The notes under the pieces are model-generated. The model ran no database searches and had not been told where the DNA came from. It saw only the letters and a program-made list of their open reading frames with translations. From the NCBI RefSeq assembly GCF_009901525.1, contig NZ_CP019288.1, positions 1,736,001 to 1,800,000 on the forward strand: 64,000 nt of DNA. Direction: 5' to 3'. This stretch comes from Kordia antarctica (GTDB lineage Bacteria > Bacteroidota > Bacteroidia > Flavobacteriales > Flavobacteriaceae). Each line of letters begins with the position of its first letter. Position 1 is the first letter of the stretch. Shown in pieces: positions 36,001-39,220 of the stretch. A program made the position numbers and the translations under genes.

Positions 36001-36470
36001 TGTTTCCCAGTAGCATCTACATAACTGTTAAATTGATTCTTAGTTAAGATTTTTAAAGATTCATCGCTTACTTTTTTATCATCAATTTTAAAGTCAGAAT
36101 AGGTATACGAATGAATGTATAGTACTTTTTGATTTGACGAAACACCATTATTTATTAATAATTTCTTTATCTCATTTGGCTGATATATATCGCCAAAAAG
36201 TATTTTAGCATTGCTATTTTTTGAAGCAAGTTTTTTGGATGCTTTAGCTAGTAAGTCTTGTGAATTGTCGACACCAAAAATGTGTAAAGGACGCTCTTTA
36301 AGATGTTCACCACGTAAAGTATGATTACAAATAATTTGATGTATTTCAAACAGCAATTCTCCTTCTCCACAACCTAAGTTCACTATAACTTCTGGTTGCT
36401 TATCTAAAGATTGATTAAATATTTCCGTAATTGCTAGTTGCAAGTCATTTGAATATTTTTCGCTAATCAT
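12057..36470 (-). CDS. Giant trans-AT PKS with MT-GNAT-ACP loading and five KS (8137 aa)
   Basis: ATG at 36468-36470, 346 bases after the upstream START gene. Approximate domains: MT 1-250 (NLGCGEGELL), GNAT 261-447, ACP Ser514; KS1 583-1005 (Cys747), KR (TGG 1379), ACP Ser1679; KS2 (Cys1945, DTMCSSS), DH* 2398-2660 without catalytic His, KR (TGG 2860), ACP Ser3161; KS3 (Cys3438), DH active (His3916, HPSMLDSALQ), KR (4398), C-methyltransferase 4720-5010 (EIGAGTGG), ACP Ser5095; KS4 (Cys5349), DH* (His replaced by Tyr5827), three ECH 6183-6895, ACPs Ser6962 and Ser7079 with the beta-branch Trp; KS5 (Cys7352), DH active (His7829), end. Each elongating KS keeps Cys and both His. The KRs carry the B-type Asp. 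The module 3 KR has Cys where Asn is usual (QSNYAAGC), a variant common in such KR-MT modules. The chain predicted is starter, two hydroxyls, a methyl-alkene, a beta-branch and a further alkene. No AT domain is present, so an acyltransferase is supplied in trans. Confidence 0.96.
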   Translation of the reverse strand: MISEKYSNDLQLAITEIFNQSLDKQPEVIVNLGCGEGELLFEIHQIICNHTLRGEHLKERPLHIFGVDNSQDLLAKASKKLASKNSNAKILFGDIYQPNEIKKLLINNGVSSNQKVLYIHSYTYSDFKIDDKKVSDESLKILTKNQFNSYVDATGKQVDNLKVFRTWQQHLQGYAAQIKDNQLLFIGNHLGENLGTSQLSKKARRSDTEIDSFKGENLIRAKAFITLSASVGLFTNYPSKCYLDTKSNIETGFHHFIKRSYTIRYASLNDLKTLCQLEAQCWPEKIRSSEDAIRSRIQNFTQGQFVLEKDGKVLGVIYSQRISDKDKLDEYTMDTVHELHDATGSVVQLLAVNINPSVQFFNFGDQLLEFMLQRCSLIEGVTEIVAVSLCKNYNNRELSFEEYIKLQGENQDPILAFHHNHGANIVKGIANYRTRDDANKGFGVLIQYNDLNNRLGSNKRNTKTVNTTSEDTPDLSIDKLSMRLFIIETIANLLNTNVESIDVNHPLMEKGLNSVDLQVLQRQIELKFCISLQPGFFFEYNNLAKVLEYMATALKLDISEAYIDDETLPNVFEEDYTHKISNSDIAVIGISCKLPGGITSTQELWEALKSEKGAISSFPRERGNWPKNEDFPGIDQGGFMQDADAFDASFFRISPKEATITDPQQRILLELTWACLEDAGILPKDIAGTDTGVFIGASNADYSRKVQDAKIEVEAHHAVGSSLAILANRLSYYFDFSGPSLLVDTACSSSLVAIHTALQSLRNGECSTAIVGGINLICHPDLSIAYHKAGMLSPESRCKVFDSKANGYVRAEGAVVMMLKSLDNAIEDDNQIHAVLKGSSINHGGLAAGLTVPNPKKQSELLVNSWRNAGISTADISYIEAHGTGTSLGDPIEVQGIKNALAQSNAEERVEKCSIGSIKSNLGHLESAAGITGILKVILSMKHQLLPANINYSELNPKIQLSDSPFYIQDKLQTWEGKHPFLAGVSSFGSGGTNSHVVVQEHVATLRTKTVDKSYLFVVSALNNERLSEYASKVVNWLDTEATPDNFSDAIYSFQVGRTAMKNRLAIKVTDQKDLRKKLTQWILGELPENSWFNSNTTSNAIEVTKSEKDAIDTTITQAFSKKDLSQLGQLWTSGVTINWETYYKNYYINASKPQCISIPTYPFAKERYWIHTKNVEPQISAPVETIKKEVTTVFATPTWESKNAEVASESNVEDFSQKHVFLCNMSLGNTKKIETLLPGTNFAIIKSKQNDIADQYAEIALTCFENIQKILTNKPKRNVIIQIVVPFSNDTSVSLGLAGILKTAHIENPSINGQIIVTDPKITGDQLATQLIENQLQATELIVKYDGTKRQVVRWKTVASNNKQPEIIFKDNGVYLLTGGLGGLGTIFIKEISKRTKNAQIIVTGRSKITTEKQEILDELAQNCKGIAYHQVDVCNYDKVKKLIAEINKKYENLNGIIHCAGQIQDNFIIKKSSEEFKNVLKPKVKGTVNLDLATENETLDFFVLFSSIFSVLGNAGQSDYATANGFMDQFSVHRNALVHQQKRHGKTLSINWPFWEDGGMEIHKANLNIIEETTGMVAMKTSTGIKAFYEGLTNGYHQMLVMEGIPSKLNNTLQSLHPERTHEVTPEVPATAHFTGNNELVLEKTIEKVKELFSEVLGFPVDKIDENESFTVYGMDSIFINQLNSKLASVFGSISKTLFFEYQTINDLTAYLVNEYSEKAASWANIAKETLDSRTLQSTQHRSNSNPTRATSQLEEVLDAQKGTGKKEPIAIIGISGIYPNAKNLDDFWENLKNGEDSITEIPSTRWSLDDFYEPDMQKAVESGKSYSKWGGFIDEFAQFDPLFFGISPREALNIDPHERLFLQEAWRALESSGYTKSDLKHKYQQKVGVFAGITKTGFELKAPYYASTNNKFFPRSSFSSVANRLSYILDIKGPSMPIDTMCSSSLTAIHEACENIHRNECSIAFAGGVNLYLHPSTYTYLSSQHMLSSDGQCKSFGLGGNGFVPGEGVGVVILKPLSKALKDKDTIHGVILSTHVNHGGKTNGYTVPSPISQSELIHEAIEKAGINARDISYIEAHGTGTELGDPIEIEGLKKAFDKHTNDTHYCSIGSVKSNIGHLEAAAGISGLTKVLLQMKHGKIVPTLHANYLNPNIDFEKSAFKVNTELKDWKRPFIENEEKPRIAGLSSFGAGGANAHVIIQEYQQPKDQNSKYGLSNVATDVIVPLSARNKEQLKQKAVALVDFIKKSKTAASSLESIAFTLQVGREVMDERVGFNVNSLEQLETKLDQYIAGEQEIDACYEGNKNQPDKMFALFKKESDFQQTVDKWISDKKLSNILMLWVSGLQLNWNDFYKNVPQIQRLDLPTYPFSTENYWIDTEETEKGLFQNGAATEKINSVLHQNTSNLFQQSYSSSFKGNESFLRASTADATSTQKILSEFAYFEMARTAAIHATSSLENQHQIELRNIRCATPFVVTNDKQISIALHPLKGSATALDFEIFSNSDENETVHCQGEAIFNNASKTANINIQQLIAEMKKETTNGFSESFEEIHTSEKSILAKLIIYKDTIDAQAKFVFHATILDKLSEAIKALVNNANVSFLGFDSIKIETLLTENTYLWIRHSAENSSENNTIKLDIDFCDEAGNISTQLKGCTVGIGKANIVYKDTEEGVEQLFFTRSWIENELTTTNSVTKETYEQQHLILVNLDQIDTKKLTQSFAGSTCVHLSITATDISEKYSQCALECFKILKEIHRSKPTGKHIVQLVIPNNAAHGLFAGISGLLRTATLENTHISEQIILTDANVSEKNLISQLKENLLHTNDRIVKYADQKRYTFQWEAENLIENYDAKIPFKDNGVYVITGGLGGLGIIFCKEIISQVRNAKIILTGRSEKVSESKKALLASLSTHNNVVTYQQLEIADSTKVKKFIDTIVAEHTQLNGIFHCAGMISDNFIVEKSVEEFAEVLVPKVHGTVNLDAATQDLELDFLVLFSSIASAIGFVGQSDYATANGFLDQFAQYRNALVETGDRKGKTLAINWPLWKDGGMDVDHMTKEMLKQTIGMHGLQTETGLRAFYRSLELDCSQSLVVEGIPHILKFHIQGITPIVVPSNEIVENNTVTEIEETAVSQEDVQQDVNKILLEVLGVKSSDISIEQTFVDMGLNSILGVELSVAINKKFGTTISNVIVYDYPNVKELATYVGSQLKKKSPSVASRNTLPKAVKTTNSNKTANGKLGFSYPTLTRRISGQGEQFRNLQSQNNSSAQYTGNQADDDRIAIIGMSGKYPKAANLDAYWNNLESGTNSVIEIPKSRWDIDKYYDADPEKEGKIYCKWMGMLDEVDCFDPLFFKISPQEATFMDPEHRLFLQESFKAFEDAGYSSDALKNSKCGVYLGLERSEYAWHLTQKNVKAPTITGNNSAIAAARIAYFLNLKGPAITIDTACSSSLVAIHLACKALINNEIEMALTGGVRLWLGPETYVGMCEARMLSVDGQCKTFDDAANGFVPGEGVGTLVLKRLKDAERDNDNILGVILGSGINQDGKTNGITAPSVKSQIELERDVYARHNIDPATISYVEAHGTGTKLGDPIELEALSTVFKESTDKKNYCGLGSVKTNIGHTTAAAGVASVQKVLLSIKNQILPPSLNFQKENVHFDFENSPFYVNNKKQHWNLDANELRRASVSSFGFSGTNAHLVIEEYPTKVVEKIAENKQVMILLSARTEAQLEQKAHELLHFITEKKKNNQLAQVSIVDMAYTLQTGRDGMKERLGFVVNSINQLEENLQAFINGNKNNGEIYRGKVTSKNDTLSLFSTDNDLKQAVTNWMTDGKFAKLLKLWVDGLHIDWNRFYKNNQPKRMSLPTYPFAKDKYWVEGENRETFISTNSLVSQATAGIHPLVHRNTSDLSKQSFTSVFSGHEFFLKEHQVNGKPILPGVAYLEMIRVALEQSLPTKSDTHSLELGNIFWIRPFIVEQIAEIEISLFPEGNDTISFEISSKNGAETILNCQGEASYIAVNKPNKLDLETLQNSMSQKIEAADYYAFFENTGVHYGTAFRGIKQSFASADALLAELSIANTHDNNFGLHPSMLDSALQSCVGLIVDFNQHSNQALLPYAVEKIEVFSKTENEMYAYVRFASDYKKGDSVKKLDITLCDVQGNICVEITGFSARFSTALGETQQNNAETGLQYLAPTWNLATFDTTEKVEKLAKILLVGTKNTNLAWLQKSYANATFLEIPKGLEVEAIKQKLTAISFDQLIWIAPDVENDTQNKKVDSAQVIENQEEGVIAVYRITKALLSLGFTDKALNWTFITNKTQNVHNDTHVQFVHAGIVGFVGSLAKENPHWNVRLLDVDTFDILKAATCFSTPYDEQGNALAYRQGEWFSQEFAKFSTITDKKLVYKQNGTYVVIGGAGGLGELWTKYMLEKYQATVIWIGRKELTSEIEAKIETLSNFGNAPIYISADATNNASLAAAYKKIKEKHTTINGVLHSAIVLKDQTILAMDEERLKGSLSAKVDISVNIESVFGNEALDFVLFFSSLTSFAKAAGQSNYAAGCTFKDSFAQYLSQNKSYAVKTINWGYWGNIGIVADKYYKDRMEQMGIGSIEPEEGMQALEILFGSELNQMALHKIITTEGIANANLSITEQLSFYNKATAFDLASVKTGLKIKDADKLLETLKAVQIPENMDSLSTEILISSLVSVGLFENGANEISDLKLNNPPATFYDIWLDATLPYLQEQKWLTDDKRIKRNVANLDELWKKWEQEKKAWNENPHWKTQVTLLEVCLRALPSVLKGEQLSTDAMFPNSSLHLVEGVYKGNYQVDYYNDILCITLRECIKQHLKEDKNKKLRILEIGAGTGGTTTKVIPILKEFDNVVTQYCYTDLSKAFLIHAEENYLPLFPNLTTTIFDASKPVALQSVETNHYDIVIATNVLHATPNIRQTLRNAKAVLKDQGIVLLNEMSTWTLFNHLTFGLLKGWWLYEDAGLRLAGSPGLTPEKWEKALREEGFDSVIFPDEKAHEFGQQIIAAVSNGNVAQKLQKAKVAPAVKAIKQIAPKPVAQIVKAAAEPKGDVRKQSVALFQTLVGKALRMDPMQIEANQSLENYGLDSIMVVQLTNQFRKVFPDITSTLFFEESTIDGLVNYFMENKKEALLNILPKSEDAVVTPVAEVASPVVMQDSRRTFEILPRSTKQAIQETKIQHTERSTFDVAVVGLSGRYPKSENVNEFWDNLLKGENCITEIPKNRWNWEEYFDAEKGKEGKIYTKWGGFLTDIDKFDPLFFKISPKDAKKMDPQERLFLETCYHAIEDAGYTPESLGDNEKIGVFAGVMNSRYLPQSLHYSVANRVSYTFNFQGPSMAVDTACSSSLTAIHLALESLYNGTSECTIAGGVNIIIDSEHYVQLSAMTMLSEGNKCKAFGDNADGFVDSEGVGAVILKPLHKAQKDGDHIYGVIKGSAINAGGKTNGYTVPNPKAQSVVVTKALESANLDREQLSYIEAHGTGTSLGDPIEISALARALKTENNQGTCAIGSVKSNIGHCESASGVAGLTKVLFQLKNQQLVPSINAEVLNPEIDFSKTPFTLQTTTQKWQQPTRKINGIVQEIPRIAGISSFGAGGANAHLIVQEYTQHEISSIPVSKHIPNTEVAIVLSARTEVQLKEKAQSLVSFINDDETLDLLSMSYTLQVGREAMEFRFAVVVSSISELTEVLKSYVNSTRIAHTRYQGKAKDHKTEVLEFKRTATFETTLNGWIQNKNYTDLLSWWAKGLDLSWEQFYGNQKPQRISLPTYPFAKESYWIQPASNTGITKNTTAILHPLVHANTSDVTQTRFSSTFSGDEFFINDYTLQNEGKTATALPFSVSMEMARAAIERGLPTPEVAAILSLRDIHFGSSITLAKNQALHIALFANSSDSVAYQIYSDVNEDEVVYSQGSSVYVEATSVEKLQIQTLQSQMTKGVIHGDSLYTEATKVQYGTSYQGIKTLYIGVNQLLAELQIPSELENTIEDYKLHPSTIESAMQSAIGILLEANEIVGSSVIPISISSVEIRSACTKEMYAWTRYSNQEANKIDIDICDAQGNVCVQLYGIAFHQESDSSKVVTPAIVEQEVVTSKPKVALVTEKSTFSLETPKEISFANASTAPAKISLQSTQVSKPLAHSLLKPTKISLNTPKAADTKKQSLEKVQVTLSSNTVATYSKKATDLAHQLVHLYDTGNGIFNLKIKSESDKNTLSKELTEQLVSALKRAESETNIKVLIIEGLQDSFLQGGREAYNEAINQKLHQQLISFPYPVIAALQGNATGIGFLVGSLCDFMICSENGNYVYTQLNKGLYPSDEESTLFNERFGAVQTSDFLLPTANGFTGNELKAKGWTVPIVVNSEVLKTAQHLAENLAKKSQTSLRILKQHLARHISAKVSQLQKVVSIEVNNQVALDTIKLPKTTSFTVTTKDGISTLNIKKKAEKGGIKSLVKEISAFFKLVNKAKNYSPIVLTSAYSGFLPESATTNDILTFTQQLVSCKFPVIAVLEAGANAKGWFASQFCDVTLYQKDATYNATDLLEISELSPQAGMIFSHRFGNYNSREILLLGNTFSGSELQKHVGSIQVFEKDNIVSSAVAIAKSFSKLPTEILVSWKASQAKIVQENINQLVDFSLKEETINTKSEPKNGSVALNSSVVKATLHSGNILEVKLEDKESKNMFTDAFIAGVIEVFEHIENNSSYKAIILTGYDNYFASGGTKEGLVAIQEGRSKFTDAKIYQLAMECKVPVIAAMQGHAIGGGWSLAMFADFVLFSKERKYLSPYMNYGFTPGAGATFIFPETMGYDLARETLLTANEISGSELKNKGLHLPVFSKDEILERALEIATQLTSIPRAVLMAFKQQLAQRGLSLIEKTYELELAMHEKTFVGDKGALKQIEKNFTRKSTEVIAETQNTKVTLEVETKNMSHTEVDLREVLNNIKGFLAQELHMQEDDIDEDTQFVDLGMDSITGVTWVRKINDKFKTSIEATKVYSYPTLTIFGKFIKEAVDKNATYKSVEAPKVVITEEAVAEETYEETFQEEEISQNGVDASEILNNIRGFLAEELHMQEDDIDADIQFVDLGMDSITGVTWVRKINDKFKTSIEATKVYSYPTLAIFSKYIQEEAEKLGLLTKKVETPKRIPLIKPQVSQVNLAPIQNNKSNFEFSKLTSWNTKKPIAVATQKSSNKNDHRIAVIGIAGQFPKAKNVEEFWNNISKGTNCISEVPQDRWDNHKFFQEGNPTPGKTNSKWMGALEDYDKFDPLFFNISPVEAESMDPQQRLFLESCWHGIEDAGYNTKDLSGTKCGVFVGCGDSNYHDLSEEHRLSAQGFTGGSSSILAARISYLLNLQGPCLSIDTACSSSLVALATACDNLVSGNCDVALTGGVGLMATPAMHIMTAQAGMLSQDGKCHTFDQGANGFVPGEAVGVVLLKRLEDAERDNDRIYGVIQGWGVNQDGKTNGMTAPSAVSQANLETEVYEKFSIDPTQIQLIEAHGTGTKLGDPIEVDALKQSFGKFTEDTEYCALGSVKSNIGHCMWAAGIAGFIKTILSLKHKQLPPTINFDTLNEHINLNNSPFYVNNKLQNWEVNSNEIRQAAISAFGFSGTNAHIVVAEHASSQVNKIPSIANKLDKFAIPIAAKNEKQLREKAEELLKFINTEKNTLHIHEVAYTLQVGREAMEARVGFYVDSLEQLSDYLKDFINNTNNSEIYVGEADKNRDELRLFAQDEDLKETVVNKWIKENKLSKIMKLWVKGLDVDWNTFYRDVKPSRISLPGYPFARNRYWIETTSHNLPTNSYKTTEIIANKLHPLVHANTSNFRQQQFSSVFSGNEFFLTDHQIKLKDNSYQKVLPGVAYLEMAQAAVSLSSSNPESTILELQNVMWLTPIIVNTQKQISVFLYENDDVDDVDFEIKSFIAPGESTQQEIIHCKGQALFSTIPETLQLDLESLETLMTEGIINAPRLYEMFTASGLIYGASHQGITSILLGENQLLAKLKLPEILKTDASSDKFTLHPSMLDSAFQATIGLITNLDSLPEKPSVPFLLESIRILSDCKNEMIAWIRYAPGSAATDNAVKLNIDLCDVDGNICVQIQGLTSRILKDGFGTATQQAIAHTNNGLSFDETYHKNLIKSYLDTDISLDDILEQV
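13665..20903 (-). repeat. Segmental duplication copy B (KS-DH*-ECH3-ACP2-KS)
   Basis: Counterpart of 2984-10156, lying inside the 8137-residue PKS from KS4 to KS5. Domain order and linkers match copy A. The downstream KS of both copies shares SAQGFTGG followed by SSILAARISY and LNLQGPC, which suits two KSs that receive the same kind of beta-branched substrate. Copy B keeps a full-length DH*, so it may be closer to the ancestral form. Ends are approximate because they were placed by domain edges, not by alignment. Confidence 0.8.
15126..17924 (-). other. In-cis triple crotonase plus tandem beta-branching ACPs (copy B)
   Basis: Residues 6183-6895 of the 8137-residue PKS. ECHa has DSFLQGGREAYN and GNATGIGF; ECHb is degenerate (EAGANAKGWF); ECHc is PksI-like with NYFASGGTKEGL, GHAIGGGW and MNYGFTPGAG. 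The two ACPs at about 6920-7115 are almost the same (ELHMQEDDID, LGMDSITGVTWVRKINDKF), with Trp at Ser+6. A usual beta-branch cassette has free-standing ECH1 and ECH2 proteins; here the hydratases are fused upstream of the ACP pair. HMG synthase, donor ACP and decarboxylating KS are not in the window. Confidence 0.83.
34791..36470 (-). other. MT-GNAT-ACP loading module of the giant PKS
   Basis: Residues 1-560. A SAM-dependent methyltransferase-like domain (motif I at 31-40, NLGCGEGELL, then VDNS and GDIY) precedes a GNAT domain at 261-447 with FHHNHGA at 417-423 and GIANYRTRDDANKGFGV near its end. An ACP follows (Ser514, KGLNSVDL). SxtA, AprA and GphF start this way: malonyl-ACP is methylated and decarboxylated to give propionyl or a branched acyl starter. 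By analogy this protein probably begins the chain with a methylated short acyl group; the number of methylations cannot be read from sequence. Confidence 0.8.
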
Positions 36471-36816
36471 TACTTGTGGTATGGTTTAATATGGTTGGTT
36501 AGTTGAAATATGTTCCATTTTTGAGAAAATTGGGTGCATATTTATAGAATTTATAAAAGGGGAATAGGCTTAAAAAAGCAGCGGAATTTTAAGAATAGAA
36601 AGTACCTATTGTGAGCTGCTTCCTTTTATTGGTTTTAACTTTGACAAAAGTCTACGTATTCCGAAGTTTTATAAATTATGAGTTAGCAAATTTATTAAGT
36701 TTCAAACTTGTACTTTGAAGAGGGAATATACTGTACAAGATTCAAATTTGATTATGAGATGATTAATAAATTCGAGTAGGCATATCATGAATATAATATG
36801 CCCGATTGTATGTTGC
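36471..36816 (-). other. 346-base spacer ahead of the giant PKS gene
   Basis: This is the longest gap inside the operon and holds no gene I can support. On the minus strand it contains, in order, a small inverted repeat just after the START gene (arms 36779-36785 and 36796-36802), a TAAATTTG box at 36687-36694 that matches the Bacteroidota -7 consensus TAnnTTTG but lacks a clear TTTG at the right distance, a hairpin with a T-run (36572-36621), and an AACC repeat at 36493-36505. An internal promoter plus leader is plausible; none of these is proven. Confidence 0.4.
36572..36621 (-). terminator. Terminator-like hairpin with T-run upstream of the giant PKS (possible attenuator)
   Basis: On the minus strand AAGCAGC (36621-36615) pairs with GCTGCTT (36582-36576), and the second arm runs straight into TTTT. 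The 32-base interior contains a nested AATAG/CTATT pair. The hairpin ends about 100 bases before the ATG of the 24-kb PKS gene. Because the operon starts with a NusG-type antiterminator, a conditional terminator here would make sense. The outer stem is only 7 bp with a large interior, so this is a moderate call. Confidence 0.4.
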
Positions 36817-37545
36817 TTATTGTTCTTCTATAAATGAGAATGTGGCATTTTTATATTGTTCTTTTTCCAAAAACTTAGGTAATTCATCACGCATGAATTC
36901 AAAGTTAGCATCTACACCAATTATATTCAACATAAAAAATGGAAAGAGACCTCCAAAAGATACATCTTGCGTTTGCGAACATTCTACCATACCGTTTCCA
37001 AGCGGCGTAAATTTCCAAACATTATGCATCCTTTCTAGGCGTACTTTGCCTTCATTATGATCTATTGTATTAGGTACAGCCACAACATCAATGGTTACTA
37101 CTTTGTTTTCGTCTTGCATTACCGATGTGTTTATGAGTAGTTCTCTAGGCTGAAAAGGTGCTGGGAAATCCAGCGTCCATAATGATATATCGTATTGTCT
37201 TATGCTGTCAAAAGGTCTAATAATTTCACATCCGGTACAGTTTGGAAACCATTCTATACAAGTCTTAAGAGTATGATCTTTTAGATGTGGTGCTGCTAAT
37301 TGACTTAACGTATATTTACCTTTCATTACACCTCTAAACTTTACTACTTTATCTCCAGGTACTTTTAAGGAATATATTTGCACACCATCTTTATCTATTT
37401 CTAGTTGCCATTCAGTTGATCCTGAATTTATCCAGTACCAATTGTAAAGGAAAAGGATTCCTATTAGTATTAATGCTCCTTTTCCAATATATTTTAGGAT
37501 TCTTTTCCATTTTTTAGGCTTTTTTGGTTGGTTATCGTTTTCCAT
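36817..37545 (-). CDS. Membrane-anchored START/SRPBCC-like protein
   Basis: About 242 residues from ATG 37545; an in-frame GTG three codons earlier is less likely. The N-terminus is basic (KKPKKWKRILK), followed by one hydrophobic helix at about 19-37 (ALILIGILFLYNWYW), so the rest should face the outside of the inner membrane. The body (WQLEIDKDGVQIYSLKVP, then a charged beta-rich fold ending in a long C-terminal helix near FMRDELPKFLEKEQ) resembles START lipid-binding proteins. A START domain makes a hydrophobic pocket, which fits holding a greasy polyketide or lipid between the membrane and a carrier. It lies between the GMC oxidoreductase (200 bases upstream) and the giant PKS (346 bases downstream) on the same strand. 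The exact ligand is unknown. Confidence 0.7.
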   Translation of the reverse strand: MENDNQPKKPKKWKRILKYIGKGALILIGILFLYNWYWINSGSTEWQLEIDKDGVQIYSLKVPGDKVVKFRGVMKGKYTLSQLAAPHLKDHTLKTCIEWFPNCTGCEIIRPFDSIRQYDISLWTLDFPAPFQPRELLINTSVMQDENKVVTIDVVAVPNTIDHNEGKVRLERMHNVWKFTPLGNGMVECSQTQDVSFGGLFPFFMLNIIGVDANFEFMRDELPKFLEKEQYKNATFSFIEEQ

Positions 37546-37745
37546 GGTATACACGTTTTGGTTAGATTAAATTTTAATTGTTTTTAGTTAGATTTCGCAC
37601 TTATAAGTGTTTTTACTCAAGATGTTTCTGATTTTGTTAGATTAAAATAATGAGTCTTGAAAATTACTTTTAGAGTGTATTTAGTCATGCCAGATTTGGC
37701 CGTTTATTTATTTTATGATTATTTTTTTAGGTACTTAGCGTAGAT

Positions 37746-39023
37746 TTAATTCTCTGCCAATAAATGACGAGCCAAGTATTTTGCCAAACAAACTAATGTA
37801 AGCGTTGGCGGTTTTCTATAGGTATCGGGTAATACGGAACGGTCACAGACATACAGGTTTTTAAATTCTGTTTCTAGATTTTTGTCTACGTGTTCGCTTA
37901 TATTTAATGCTCCTCCAACACTTGTTGGGCTTAATGGACTTTTTATAATGTGTTTAGCTCCAGCATTTTTTAAAATTTCTATTGCTGCTTCAGTTCCTCT
38001 GTCAAGTTTTGACAATACTTCTTGGGATAATGTTTTATGATATTTTCCATTTTCCATAAGTTCTCCTCCCATAGGTTCTTCAACCTTGACGCCAATACCA
38101 ATGTTATCGGAGAATGAGAAATAGTGTCTCGGTTTGAACATTGCTACCGTTAGAATTTTGTAGAAAAGTTTTTGAACATTCGCGTCTCCCAATGAGATAT
38201 CATCTTCTAAATGAGTCTGCATTGTCCCTACAAAATTATCTGTCGATTTAAGACCCGGAATTAATCCAAAAATACCCATATTAGGATCAAAATAGAATCC
38301 ATTTTTTGCTACATTTTTTATACCGCTATTTCTTAAAATCATTGGTGAAGCATGTATCCCAGCGGCAAGTATTATTTTTTCGCCAAATGCCTGATATAGC
38401 GTTGACCCAACTGCTCTTACCTTAAATTTATACTCAACACCAATCGCCTTGTTTTTGTCGAAAATTATTTTTGTAACTTCTGCTCTATTGACTAAAGTTG
38501 CTCCATCATCGATAGCATCATCTACGAAACTTTTTGCTTTCCATTTTGATTCATAAGAATACCCTGATTTACATTTTGATAGATCAACCAACATTAGTTG
38601 TTTTTCCCAAGAATATCCCAATTCTAAAGCACTATCTCGTAATTTAAGAGATTGATTTCCATAAATTTCATCAGGTAGATAGTTAATAGGTAATTCCTTT
38701 TTTGCTTCCTCATAATCTTGAGTAAGATCAATTCCTAGTGATGAAAAAGTATCGAAAGGTGGAAGTGCTGCTACTCCAAAATAAAGAGCTGTTGTTCCTC
38801 CTGTTGTTAATGCTCTCATGTCTTTTAACTTTTTGCCAACAGAAATTTCATTCATAATTGAAACGATTCCTGACAAAGATTCTTTTAAAAGAACAGTTTT
38901 TCCACGTTCAAGAATCAGCACCTTTTTCTTTTGCTTAGCTAACTCCTTCGCTATTGTGGCACCGCAGGTTCCGGAACCAATAATTATAGCGTCGTACTGG
39001 TTGTTTTGATTTAGTTCAGTCAT
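37746..39023 (-). CDS. GMC-family FAD-dependent oxidoreductase
   Basis: 425 residues from ATG 39023. The N-terminal dinucleotide fold shows GSGTCG at 16-21 and the FAD ribose-binding Glu near 39 (LILERG). The C-terminal part (VGGALNISEHVD, LYVCDRSVLPDTYRKPPTLT) is the typical GMC/choline dehydrogenase signature around the active-site end. The protein is shorter than usual family members (about 500-600). No signal peptide is visible, so it acts in the cytoplasm. In this operon it is a candidate tailoring enzyme that oxidises an alcohol of the polyketide. It is 197 bases after the LolA-like gene; that gap contains an AACC repeat at 39187-39197 and a 7-bp inverted repeat at 39077-39100. The specific substrate cannot be told. 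Confidence 0.85.
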   Translation of the reverse strand: MTELNQNNQYDAIIIGSGTCGATIAKELAKQKKKVLILERGKTVLLKESLSGIVSIMNEISVGKKLKDMRALTTGGTTALYFGVAALPPFDTFSSLGIDLTQDYEEAKKELPINYLPDEIYGNQSLKLRDSALELGYSWEKQLMLVDLSKCKSGYSYESKWKAKSFVDDAIDDGATLVNRAEVTKIIFDKNKAIGVEYKFKVRAVGSTLYQAFGEKIILAAGIHASPMILRNSGIKNVAKNGFYFDPNMGIFGLIPGLKSTDNFVGTMQTHLEDDISLGDANVQKLFYKILTVAMFKPRHYFSFSDNIGIGVKVEEPMGGELMENGKYHKTLSQEVLSKLDRGTEAAIEILKNAGAKHIIKSPLSPTSVGGALNISEHVDKNLETEFKNLYVCDRSVLPDTYRKPPTLTLVCLAKYLARHLLAEN

Positions 39024-39220
39024 AATGGTTTAAGTAGATGACATTAGAGGTATCTAATTTATCAAAAACAGGAAATAGCTTTTGTGGTTGTCTAAAAGCT
39101 TGAAAAATATGATGTAGTAAGTCATCTAGCTTCCCGTTGGAAAACTAAATGACTAACTTTATCTTGTTTTTGAAAGATTATTTTTTGGTTGGTTGGTATT
39201 GAGTTGAAAATATAGCGTTA

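Noticed and set aside
39077-39100. Inverted repeat AGCTTTT/AAAAGCT as terminator before the GMC gene
   Set aside because: Short stem, 10-base loop and no T-run after it on the minus strand; can arise by chance in AT-rich DNA.
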